Source: Avena insularis (taxonomy: Eukaryota > Streptophyta > Magnoliopsida > Poales > Poaceae). From it: a stretch of DNA of 64,000 nt. Made by a program: the position numbers and the translations under genes. Location of the stretch: NCBI GenBank assembly GCA_023614405.1, contig JAJUPC010000224.1:488243-552242 (forward strand). Reading direction: 5' to 3'. The notes beneath the pieces are model-generated. The model ran no database searches. It had not been told where the DNA came from and saw only the letters and a list, made by a program, of their open reading frames with translations. Below, piece after piece: positions 25,255 to 35,544 of the stretch (position 1 is the first letter of the stretch; the number at the start of each line of letters is the position of its first letter).

Positions 25255-25918
25255 CGGCTCAATCGACGCTCCAGACCATGGCGGTACTACCGGTCCCGGG
25301 CGGCACTGCATGCGACACATTCTGGGTCCCAAGTCCCAGATTACCGGTCATGTCACTGCAGCACCAGTTGGGCCACAGCCCATGTATTCCCCTTTACTTA
25401 CCTATTCGCCTAGTTTATCCCCAAACTACCCTTGTTTAGTGGCTGTCCTATAAATAGAGCCCCCACCCCGCATGTATCCCTTAGGCATAGATGATAGACT
25501 AAAGACAACCCCCTTGTGTGGAATCTCTAGTTTTGCCTCATCCCCTTATCCAAGGGGACCGACTATCGTCACCAACCTCGATTGGACTTTGCATCACGCA
25601 TCCATCGTTGAACAAGGCCTTGGAGTTCGATGTCTCATCTCCAAGTTGTCAAGCCCCTCCCCAAGGTGTTCTTCCCTCTCCGATGTGGATTTGAGGGAGC
25701 ACCTTGACCAATCTTTCCTTGCGAGGATTCTATCGGACCGGTGGCCGCCGTTCAGGAGCAATCGGCCTTGTATCGTGTGAGTTTTGCGTGTGTTCATCGT
25801 GTTCTTCGCGAGGTGTGTGTCCGCTTCCGCTACCTTCTCCCTTTCCCCTCGCTTTCCCATCGATTTGACCACGAGATCCGTGAAGATCGGGCCACCCAAG
25901 AGGTTAACCCCTCCATCA
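25047..25918 (+). repeat. A2 3' LTR with C-type palindromes
   Basis: 872 bp, start TGATGCAGCTCG, end CTCCATCA. The body is a family A LTR, but the U3 array (about 25185-25300) consists of GGTACTACCGG units as in family C rather than GGAGTCTCCGG. TATAAATA lies near 25450. Confidence 0.85.
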
Positions 25919-26389
25919 CCGTATTTGAGGAGAAAAGGACTTCTAGGGTTGGATTCGGCCACCACTTCCATGGCTGGCCGAAACCCCACCTTTTCCTCCT
26001 TAAATACTCCCCATAGCCGTCACCATAGACTCGGATTTTGTTTAGACATTAAGTTAGCCTTCATAAGAACTTCACCAAGGCTCGAGCGTCGTAGAGGCCT
26101 CTTGTACTTCGCACCTATACAGGATCCCACCTTTTCAATAAAGCTTTCCTCTTAATCCGCAATATCTTGATTGCAATATTGGTTCTTACTTGTTCTCGAT
26201 TTCAGGTAGGAATTAAGGCCCTCGCTGGTCAGGCTGATCGTGTTTCCGCACGATCGGTAACCTCCAGGAGATTGGCCTAGCGATTGCATTGGCGCTCGTG
26301 CTCGCACGTGCAGTCGGATCGTCAAGCCCGAACTCCACCAAATCGATTATCACCATCTCATCGAAAGATCGGACACCTTTGCCCTATCA
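25919..26389 (+). repeat. B2 5' LTR, 3' half
   Basis: The first ~450 bp are missing. It keeps a TTAAATACTCCCC promoter-like site (about 26000), the poly(A) signal and the CCCTATCA end. Confidence 0.87.
26137..26142 (+). terminator. Poly(A) signal in family B LTR
   Basis: AATAAA about 130 bp downstream of the TATA-like site, present in every family B LTR here. It fits the R region of the LTR, where 3' processing occurs. Confidence 0.6.
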
Positions 26390-26391
26390 AG

Positions 26392-26401
26392 TGGTATCAG
26401 A
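26392..26401 (+). other. B2 primer binding site
   Basis: TGGTATCAGA, 2 nt after the LTR end. Initiator tRNA-Met type, short match. Confidence 0.78.
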
Positions 26402-27488
26402 TTTCAGGTTGCTCGGTGAGATTTTACTGTTTTCGTAGATTAGATCTGTTTTTACCTATAACCCACGAAAAAGCCAAAAACACAGTTAGAGTTTAGATCC
26501 ATCCCATCACCAATCTATGCCTTGCATTATCTTTTCTGTTTTGCATTGTTGAATTTGTGTCTGCATCGTCGCGTCATGTTGCTGGTCTTTGTGTCTCGTC
26601 CCGTAGAGTTTCGAGTTCTGATCATAGTAGTCACCGCCACCCTCGCAGATCACCGCCACCATATTCCGCCACCATATTCCGCCGCCATAAACCCTAAAAC
26701 TCTGCCATCGCCTTCCTACCGCGACACGGATCCGATCACCTATCCTGCCGCGGCACGAGTCCGAGTTGAGTTATTGTTTCCTAGTTATTTATTTTTACTT
26801 CCCTTCTTTGTTGTTTCCGTGTTAAGCTAAAGTCCTTGTCGAGCTTAGAATTCGGTCGTAAGTCCAGAAGGAGAGCAAAAAAAAGTCTGGAACCGCCTCC
26901 GAATTTTTTTTCTGGCTATACTGATTTTCGGCCCCGGGGATCACTTTTCTCCATCGGCCGTTATAGCGACATTTTTTGGCGCCTGCGCGCTTTCCGGAGC
27001 ATAATACAAAAATTTCAAAAAAAAAATTGGGGCTAACCTATTTTTAGACCCCGTAGATCAGTTTTAGACACTCGCCATCATAGTGATTTTTAGCATCTCG
27101 GTTTGCTTTTCAGGATGCCATATCATCATACATTGCTTGTTGTGTCGCGTCGTGACATCGTTGGTGATCTAGGCTCGCGTCTCTAGTACGGTCTAGCCTA
27201 GGACCAGCACAGTACCGTTGTTGAGCATTCTTTCAACTTTTGCATTGTTGTTTTGATAATTGCTAACCCCTTTGCTAAGCCCGTTGAGCTCCAGATATTC
27301 TCCACGTGCGGTGTCTCGACTCGTGTCGCTCGGTTCAATCTCTGGACCCACTGATCCTCGCGGTTGCACATCACCTTTTCCTGCTGTTTGGTAAGAACTT
27401 GTAAGAGCTTCGTATATTGCTTGACGGATTACGCGTGCCTTCCACCATATTTTCGTAGTATATACCTGTGCTTTTTCAAAGACTAACC
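26402..27488 (+). other. B2 untranslated leader
   Basis: 1.1 kb collinear with the B1 and B3 leaders. No coding sequence recognised. Confidence 0.75.
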
Positions 27489-28387
27489 ATGACAGATACT
27501 TCGCGGAACCCTGCCACAATGACGAACCAAGAACTACATGCCCACTTCTCCGAGCTCTTGGTCGGTCGTGCTGAAGATGTGGATGCACGCCTAGGGGAGT
27601 TTGACACCAAGCTCACCAACGCCATGGACAAGATCGATGGGCTCGAGAAATCCTTCAACGACAAGCTTGACGCTCGGTTCAAGGAGGTTTTGGCCAGATT
27701 GCCGGCACCCGCACCCGTCCCATTGGCACCTCGGCATGGCACACGGCGCATTCCGATCATGGGTCGGACTGCTGGTTTGGCTGCCGCCGCACCTCAAGCG
27801 GCTACCGCTGCGGTGGCACCTCGGACTTCATGCTTCTTTGTGACATTGAGGGACGGCAGATTACTACTACGACCCCGACGACGACGATCTGTTTGACGAG
27901 GAGGCTGAACAACCTCCACACCCTGCTGGCCGACCCCGACATTACCACCACAACGCTCAACCACCGGTACGTGATGATGATCATGTTGCAAAGCTTAAAT
28001 TAAATATTCCATCTTTTGAAGGTAAATATAATCCTGATGCATATCTTACATGGGAGATGGAAGTATAACAACGTTTTGCATGTTTAAAATATCCTGAGAA
28101 TATGCGTGTTAGTGCTGCTACATATGAATTTACTAAATTTGCTTCCCTTTGGTGGTCTGAGTATTGTCGTTTAAATCCTACTACTATTCCTAGTACTTGG
28201 ACTGCTTTAAAAACTGCTATGCGTATTCGTTTTGTACCTCCCACTCATCAACGTGATTTACTAAAGAATCTGACACGTTTAGAACAAGGGAAAAATTCTG
28301 TAGAAGAGTATTATCAGGAATTGCAAACGGGGATGGTTCGGTGTGGTCTTGTTGAATCTACTGAACAAATGCTTGCACGTTTCTTTG
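27489..28387 (+). pseudogene. B2 Gag, N-terminal and capsid part
   Basis: ATG 27489 (MTDTSRNPATMTNQEL). The N-terminus has a helical stretch (FDTKLTNAMDKIDGLEKSF) and a Pro/Ala-rich linker. Frame breaks follow near 27840-27900. The capsid region appears in another frame (KYPENMRVSAATYEF, LWWSEYCRLNP, LEQGKNSVEEYYQEL), with a TAA at 28066-28068 (tataacaacg, GAA elsewhere). It ends at the A3 insertion in LARFF. The continuation is at 35252. Confidence 0.87.
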
Positions 28388-29470
28388 TGATGGAGGGGTT
28401 AACCTCTTAGGTGGCCCGATCTTCACGGATCTCGTGGTCAAATCGATGGGAAAGCGAGGGGAAAGGGAGAAGGTAGCGGAAGCGAACACACACCTCGCGA
28501 AGAACACGATGAACACACGCAAAACTCACACGATACAAGGCCGATTGCTCCCGAACGGCGGCCACCGGTCCGATAGAATCCTCGCAAGGAAAGATCGGTC
28601 AACGTGCTCCCTCAAATCCACATCGGAGAGGGAAGAACACCTTGGGGAGGGTCTTGACAACTTGGAGACGAGACATCGAACTCCAAGGCCTTGTTCAACG
28701 ATGGATGCGTGATGCAAAGTCCAATCGAGGTTGGTGACGATAGTCGGTCCCCTTGGTAAAGGGGATGAGGCAAAACTAGAGATTCCACAATGGGGGTTGT
28801 CTTTAGTCTATCATCTATGCCTAAGGGATACATGAAGGGGTGGGGGCTCTATTTATAGGCCAGCCACATAAACAGGGGTAGTTTGGGGATAAAACTAGGG
28901 TTTGGACGAGATAGAGGGGTACATGGGCCGAAGGCCCAGCTGGCGGCGCGCAGGCCCATCGTGAAGGCCGGAGACTCCGGTGTGGGGTCCGGAGACTCCG
29001 GTCTAGGCCGGAGACTCCGGTCTAGGCCGGAGACTCCGGTCTGTCTCCGGTGTCGTCTCCGGAGTGGCATTCTGACTGTCCTCGGGCGGTTGCTGGGGTC
29101 GGTCCGGAGGTAGGTCCGGAGACTCCGGTGTAGCAGGACCGGAGACTCCGGTGTAGCAGGACCGGAGACTCCGGTGTAGGCCGGAGACTCCGGTGTAGGC
29201 CGGAGACTCCGGTGGTTCAGCCGTGGCTTCTTCCGTCTCCTCTTCCAAGCCTCCGTCTTGTCGGGCTTGATGTCCCGGGCTTCCTCCCTTGCCTCCGTAC
29301 TTGTCGGTGTGAACCTATCATGCATATGTGACGGAGTATGAAGTAGCATACCATTCAATAGGGTAGGAAGTGGGCTCGCATAGAGGAACGGGTTCACCTT
29401 TGGAGTCCATGATGACTTAGCGTAAGCTGGAGACCATGATGTGGTAACGACCGTAGGTCGGGCTACATCA
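28388..29470 (-). repeat. A3 3' LTR with nine intact palindromes
   Basis: 1083 bp. TATA box (TATAAATA in element sense) at 28850-28857. Upstream of it in element sense, 28968-29215 holds nine perfect CCGGAGACTCCGG units at spacings of 19-25 bp in two clusters. It is about 90 bp longer than the 5' LTR because that array is eroded there. Confidence 0.93.
28968..29215 (-). repeat. Array of 13-bp odd palindromes, A type
   Basis: Nine CCGGAGACTCCGG units. Each is its own reverse complement apart from the central base. The array lies 110-360 bp upstream of the TATA box in element sense. Every unit carries two CCGG sites, so the array is dense in CG and CHG methylation targets. Confidence 0.9.
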
Positions 29471-32400
29471 GCTCCCCCCCTTCAAAAAGAGTCGTCCTCG
29501 ACTCTCCATGTTCATCACGAAGTAGAAGAGGCCGAAGGACATCCCTGATCCTGGGGTTCACCATATAGTCGTCCTCGGGAAGATTGACTTGACAACACTT
29601 CAATGTTCCTTCACCTTCCTTGAAGCCTACAAGGCTCACAACAAAAGCAAAGCAACACTCAAAGCGTAGCCAATTCATAAAGATTATTGCATGAGTCCTC
29701 AAGTAGAAGGAAGTCACCTTATCTTGTAGAGATAGCTCGATGAAGGGTAGACATAGGTAACTCGCTTCGGTTCTTCTTGTCAACATATAGTCCATAGAGG
29801 TTGACGTGTATGCATTTGTGCCTTCACACAACAAAGACCAAGCAAAATATTTTCGTGCGTGATAGAGGAGCATGTCAAATGTGGCATGTCCATTCTTGTT
29901 CACAACACTATTAGCACAATACAAGGATATCAAATGGAATGCATATGCAAGGTCAAAGTGCATGGAAATCGTTTGAACATCATCCAAATGTGGGAACTCA
30001 AAAACTCCATATAATGTCTTAGTGTGGCACTCAAAGCAATCGAATAGAAATTTGATCAACATCTTTGATGCAAAGTTAGGAGAATTTGGCAAAAACACAA
30101 AAGGAAGAATATCCAAAACAACATCATTATGTGTGCCAACCAACCATTGGAAAGAGAAATTGTTCGACATGTTAGATGTCACACACAAATCATCGATAGC
30201 AAATATCATGGTAATATGAGTATCCCAAGCAAAAGTCAAAGTAACGTGTTTGCAAACAAACCAAATGAAAGAGCAAGTGGTCCTTATGTTTGTTGCAACA
30301 ACAAGACGAGATTCTTGGAAGCTCTCATGACAATACATGCTCTTAATAGAATTGTGGTTGCAAACAAAACATCGGAAAGAGAAAATGTTCAACATTATTG
30401 TTGCAACACACAAAGCATCAGTATCCAAAATCGAAGAAACATGAATGTCACAAGGTGAGATAATACCATCAACATGCTTGCAATCAAACCATAGGAAAGA
30501 GCAATTTGCCAACATGAAAGATGCAAAGCATGCAAAAGGTATCAGAGCTGGGTTCGATCTTGAACTCACTTGTGGGATGCTCTCAAGAGCTCTTTTTGTC
30601 AACTCGTGCTCAACCGAGGTTGACATGATAGTGCGGGTACCTACACACATCACATGTAAAAGGAAGAACGTGTGTGCATGGTAGAGATACACATCATCCA
30701 TCATGATGTATCTCTTCTTGTGCACATCACCATTAATGTCAATCAAGTATGAAATAGGTGCATGGTGAGTATGCAAGTGGGGAACATGCTTATCATGGCA
30801 ATCATCAAAATCTCCAAAAATTGAGAAAGCTATGGGGGCCATCTCATGATAACGCATATGATCAATGTTGTTGCAAGCAAAACAAGTGAAATAGCAAGCA
30901 TTCATCTTATTGCAAACAACAGGAGAAATTGAATGACTAGCATGACAAAGCAAGTCCGAAGCAATTGGAGGATACACACAAGATGCATAGCATGGCATGT
31001 TTATGGAAATGGTATCGCAATCAAACAATTCCACATGAGCAATATTATGCAAAGGCAAAGCATCACATGGGAATATGAATGAAGCATATGTAATGTCACA
31101 AGTATCATCCATAGCATGCATATCCTCACAATTCATCATGTCCACTAGTGGGATCATGGCATCATCAAGACCCTTATTGTTACCTTGGTCATACCTCTCA
31201 TATGAAGTGGGTGTTGTGGAAGTAGTGGCCTCCTTGTGGACGACTTCGTCTTCTTGATGTAGCCATGGCATAACATCATCTTCGTGCACCATGTATGTCT
31301 TCTCCAATTGAGGCATCATTGCTTCATGGCTTGGCGCGTCTTCATCCATGGAACCTAGCACAACATAAGAGAACACACTAGAGGTAGAGGGTAAGTTGTT
31401 ATAAATAGAAATGGTCTCACTTGACCTATCAACTACCACTCTCAACTCACTCGGTGTATCACTCATGCCCTCAAAGTGGAAGCACTCAATCTCACATAAG
31501 GTGGAGTCACTCATCTCACTCGTGTTCTCACTCAAGTGGGCTAAGTGGCTCTCATACTCACATGGGATTGGTACCACATCATCACTCAAACATATGGGGA
31601 TTGGCTCGGTTTTCTCAACTCCAAGCGCCTCCTTTGGTGAAGGGAAAATCCCATGCTCACCATGCTTGACCTTGTCGCCTTCAAGGTTGGATGTCATAAG
31701 ATGGGCATCATCGCTCTCCTCCATGGTCAAAGGGAAAATCCCATGCTCGACCATCTTGTGGCCATCTCGTAGTAGTGGTGGAGGTAGGCTCATGCTATCC
31801 AACTTGGCGAAGTAGAGGTCTACATTTTCCTCATTGGCGAGGTCGTGGAAGTCAAGCGTAGGCATTGAAGCTTGATGGCGTGGAGGAAGGCTTGCTCTTG
31901 GTGCCATTGTGGTGGTGGCATGGGTAGTTGAAGGTGCCCTATGATGGTGTCGACGGAGGTCATTGGCGTGCTTTGCCGATGGTTGATGTAGGTGGCGCAC
32001 TTGGTCGTCCACATGACACGACGGTGATCATTTTCCTTGGCACTCTTCTTGTGTTTGTGGTGCTTTCCTGAGCTTGCTTGAGCATTATGGTTGGTGCTCA
32101 TCAAGAATTCTTTGTCTTGATGGCGAAGATGCCTTTGACGATGTCTTGTATCCTCTTTATGGTGGCGATGCTCATGAGAGGATGTTTGTCGATGAAGATT
32201 CTTGTTTCTTGGCGCCTCTTGATGTATATGATTTTTGGACGCCACTCTTGTTTGGATAGGAGTTGGAGCTTGGCGCCTCGGAGATGATGTAGCTTGGCGC
32301 CTTGGAGATGGTGGAGCTTGACGCCATCTAGGTGGTGGCGCTTGTCGCCTTGGAGGTGGATCATCGAAGTAGGTGGTGCTCTTTGGTGTGGCACGCTTGG

Positions 32401-32869
32401 CCTTGAAGGTCATGGAATCTTGATGATGGGCCTCCGCTTTCTTGGCGTAGTAGGCTTCCATCTCCACGTGGTGGAGGAATTCTTCATGGCTCGTGGAGGA
32501 GCCATCAAACTCGATGAAGTTCTCCGAGTCCTCCATGCTCGGCGAGGCATCGTCGATGTCGTACTCGAAGTCGTCCATGCTTGGGGAGTAATTGTTGGTG
32601 TAGTACTCCATATCACCCAAGCATGTGGAGCCATTGTGGGTGTAGTGCTCCATATTCTCCATGCATGAGGAGCCATTGTCGACGTAGAGCTCCATGTCTT
32701 CCATGCATGTGGAGTCGTCGTAGGTGTAGTGCTCAGGGTCCTCAAAGCATGCGGAGCCATTGTCGGTGTTGTGCTCCATCATGTCCTCTATACTTGTGGA
32801 GTCGTAGTCATGGTGGCTCATCATGGATTCTTCATAGATATCATCCTCGATTCCGGAGTCCCTAGACAT
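29463..32869 (-). pseudogene. A3 orphan ORF, one frameshift
   Basis: From ATG 32869 (MSRDSGIEDDIYEESMM), seven acidic 14-residue repeats (about 32800-32500), then a Pro/Gln/Arg-rich segment (QAPPPRWRQAPPSPRRQA), a His/Lys/Arg-rich segment, an acidic middle, Cys/His repeats (about 30510-30000), and a C-terminus ending GESRTTLFEGGELM at the LTR. A 4-bp deletion near 32015 (GAGT in A1) shifts the frame. The remainder, 32012 to 29463, is open for 849 codons. The start context matches the gag start of C2 (CATATACA..., then GCATCATG), so this ORF sits in the gag position. No enzyme motif. The basic His-rich part could bind nucleic acid, as the Gag of C may, but that is inference. Confidence 0.83.
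29471..29484 (-). other. A3 polypurine tract
   Basis: TGAAGGGGGGGAGC in element sense, flush with the 3' LTR. Confidence 0.85.
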
Positions 32870-34245
32870 GATGCACAAGACCAAGCAGTATATATGGAAG
32901 TGGTAGTAGGAGTTAGGGATACAACGTCAAACCTTACTTTACCTTGGAAGATCGTATCGTACAAGTGGCCACACTTGAGAGCAATAAACCAAGCAAAGTG
33001 AAGTTCACGCGGAACACCAAAACCAACTACTAACCAAAAAACACACACACACAAGGCCTATGGTGGATAGGTATGAAAAGTGCCATGTCAAGAACCAATC
33101 CGAAATCAAGATGTTGTAATGGCAAGTAAAGAACCACAATGATCACAAAGCAAAACAAGTCAATCCACAAGATAAGAAATATGTACAAGGAAACACACAC
33201 GGTGGGATAAATGGGACTTGTGCGACGGAGAAAGTGAGCTAAGAACCAAATGATTACCTAGCGAAGACTATAAGCTCGTGTCACACAAGTACAAGGAGAG
33301 ACGCTAGTTCGATTGCACAAAATTGGTGGGCTACAAGATATGCACAATAAGTACCACCTATATGATGTTCATCGAGCTTGCGCTTCCTATTCTATGAGGC
33401 ACATGTTTGTTTGTTTCTTTTTCTCTTTTTCTCTTTTATTTTTTCTATTTTTTTTTTCTTTTCTCTTTTTCTTTTTCACTTGCCTCTTCCTTGTGCCAAC
33501 AATTATACAAGATAACTATATGAGATAGCGCTCACAATGTTTGCTCGGAATCTACAAGGTATCAAAAGTGCATAGCCCAAGCAATCATAAGAGGAACTAG
33601 TCTCAATAGGTGTTTGTTTCTCGCAAAGATAGTGGGGTTCACAAAGGAATGCAAGTGGGGAAAAGTCGCGGAATGTTATACCTTTCGTCGACGAGCTTCA
33701 CCCTTTATTGGTGGCTTCCGTCTTGCTCATGGAATTTGGATGGAGTAGATAGCATGAACAACGCAGATGATGATGTAGTGCTCCTTCTCCTCTTCGAAAC
33801 GAGCTAAAGAACACCAAAATCCGAGTTGAAATGCAAAAGTTATGCTCAAAACCGTGCTGCAGTTTTTACATGCGCGAGGAGGCGGAGACTCCGGTCTGGA
33901 GGTCCGGAGACTCCGGTCTGGAGCCCAAAAAGTCCGGAGACTCCGGTCTAGGCCGGAGACTCCGGTCCGAGAGATTCCAGAGCGTCCAAAACTCGAACAG
34001 GACGCGTTTTGGGCGGAAAAACTCGAACCAAAACCTCAGATTGATGGGGAAAATCAAGGAAATAGGCCATGGGAACGCAGGGGAAGGTAGATCAACTAGT
34101 TTAGCAAGTAATCCACGGATCAAAACCTACCAAAACACACTCAAATCACAGATCGATCCAAAACAAGAATTGGGGCTGTTTTTGGTGGAATTTTCGAATT
34201 TATGGGGAAAAGACCAAATCGAAGAGAAATCCATGGCAACCAAAA
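32870..34245 (-). other. A3 untranslated leader
   Basis: 1.38 kb. It holds a pyrimidine tract on the plus strand (33410-33480, so purine-rich in element sense) and four CCGGAGACTCCGG-type palindromes (about 33884-33970). No gene. Confidence 0.8.
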
Positions 34246-34258
34246 GCTGCTGATACCA
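34246..34258 (-). other. A3 primer binding site
   Basis: TGGTATCAGCAGC in element sense, 2 nt from the LTR. Initiator tRNA-Met type for the first 9-10 nt. Confidence 0.8.
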
Positions 34259-34260
34259 GA

Positions 34261-35251
34261 TGATGGAGGGGCTAACCTCTTGGGTGGCCCGATCTTCACG
34301 GATCTCGTGGTCAAATCGATGGGAAAGCGAGGGGAAAGGGAGAAGGTAGCGGAAGCAAACACACACCTCACGAAGAACACGATGAACACACGCAAAACTC
34401 ACACGATACAAGGCTGATTGCTCCCGAACGGCGGCCACTGGTCCGATAGAATCCTCGCAAGGAAAGATCGGTCAACGTGCTCCCTGAAATCCACATCGGA
34501 GAGGGAAGAACACCTTGGGGAGGGTCTTGACAACTTGGAGACGAGACATCGAACTCCAAGGCCTTGTTCAACGATGGATGCGTGATGCAAAGTCCAATCG
34601 AGGTTGGTGACGATAGTCGGTCCCCTTGGTAAAGGGGATGAGGCAAAACTAGAGATTCCACAATGGGGGTTGTCTTTAGTCTATCTTCTATGCCTAAGGG
34701 ATACATGAAGGGGTGGGGGCTCTATTTATAGACCAGCCACATAAACAGGGGTAGTTTGGGGATAAAACTAGGGTTTGGACGAGATAGAGGGGTACATGGG
34801 CCAAAGGCCCAGCTGGCCAAGTGAGCCCATCGTGAAGGCCGGAGACTCGGTGTGGGGTCCGAGACTCCGGTCTAGGCCGAGACTCAGTCTGTCTCCTGTC
34901 GTCTCGGAGTGGCATTCTGCATCCTCGGGGATTCTTGGGGTCGGTCCGGAGGTAGGTCCGGAGACTCCGGTGTAGCAGGACCGGATACTCCGGTGGTTCA
35001 GCCGTGGCTTCTTCCGTCTCCTCTTCCAAGCCTCCATCTTGTCGGGCTTGATGTCCCGGGCTTCCTCCCTTGCCTCCGTACTTGTCGGTGTGAACCTATC
35101 ATGCATATGTGACGGAGTATGAAGTAGCATACCATTCAATAGGGTAGGAAGTGGGCTCGCATAGAGGAACGGGTTCACCTTTGGAGTCCATGACGACTTA
35201 GTGTAAGTTGGAGACCATGATGTGGTAACGACCGTAGGTCGGGCTACATCA
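34261..35251 (-). repeat. A3 5' LTR, eroded palindromes
   Basis: 991 bp. Outside U3 it is nearly identical to the 3' LTR. In 34835-34995 most palindromes have lost one or two bases (CCGAGACTCCGG, CGGAGACTCGG) and one perfect unit remains. Confidence 0.92.
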
Positions 35252-35544
35252 CTTTGGTGGATTAAACAAGGACATTCAACACATATTAGATTATAAGGAA
35301 TATAATTCTATCACTCGTTTGTTTCATCTTGCTTGCAAAGCTGAACGTGAAGTGCAGGATCGCCAAACACCATGGAGGAGGACTAATAATTCTGCAGGTT
35401 GCACATCCACTTGGACATCCCGAGAATCAGCGCCTCCTCGTGATTCTCCACCAGCTACTACCACATCCAAGGCCACCACAAGATTTCCAGCTGCTCCTCC
35501 ACCGTCATCCAATGCTCCTGCTCGTAGTGCATCTTCTATGGCTT
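35252..35544 (+). pseudogene. B2 block 2: Gag capsid end and linker
   Basis: Continues B2 Gag after A3 (FGGLNKDIQH in frame, CKAEREVQDRQTPWRRTN, then a Ser/Thr/Pro/Ala-rich linker) up to SSMA, where C3 is inserted. It ends in GGCTT (35540-35544), repeated at 44534. Confidence 0.88.

Larger units (their letters stand above)
21541..25918 (+). mobile_element. A2: family A element, variant subtype, 5' truncated
   Basis: It lacks the 5' LTR, primer site and first ~770 bp of leader. It keeps part of the leader, the ORF and a 3' LTR ending at 25918. The next bases, CCGTATTTGAGG, continue a family B LTR (B2), so A2 was inserted there. The first half of that B LTR is missing on the left, so a deletion took the left flank too. 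The N-terminal ORF part and the U3 palindromes differ from A1, A3 and A4. Confidence 0.85.
25919..28387 (+). mobile_element. B2 block 1: family B element, 5' LTR fragment to gag
   Basis: Starts inside a family B LTR at the A2 insertion point and runs through primer site, leader and gag to CTTTG (28383-28387), the target duplication of A3. It resumes at 35252. The gag reading before and after is collinear, which proves the blocks belong to one element. Confidence 0.9.
28388..35251 (-). mobile_element. A3: complete family A element, 6.86 kb
   Basis: Minus-strand element with both LTRs, primer site, leader, ORF and purine tract, flanked by a perfect duplication CTTTG (28383-28387 and 35252-35256) in the gag of B2. 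Its size is far below the 8.5 kb of C2 because the Gag-Pol region is replaced by the ~3.4-kb orphan ORF. Confidence 0.95.

Noticed and set aside
28968..29215. Transcription terminators or bacterial-type hairpins
   Set aside because: The units are 13-bp odd palindromes in LTR U3 of a plant element, upstream of a TATA box and without U tracts. They do not resemble terminators.
33410..33480. Pyrimidine tract encoding FFSFSLLFFLFF as a membrane segment
   Set aside because: It lies in the untranslated leader of A3 and is a simple-sequence tract on the non-coding strand.
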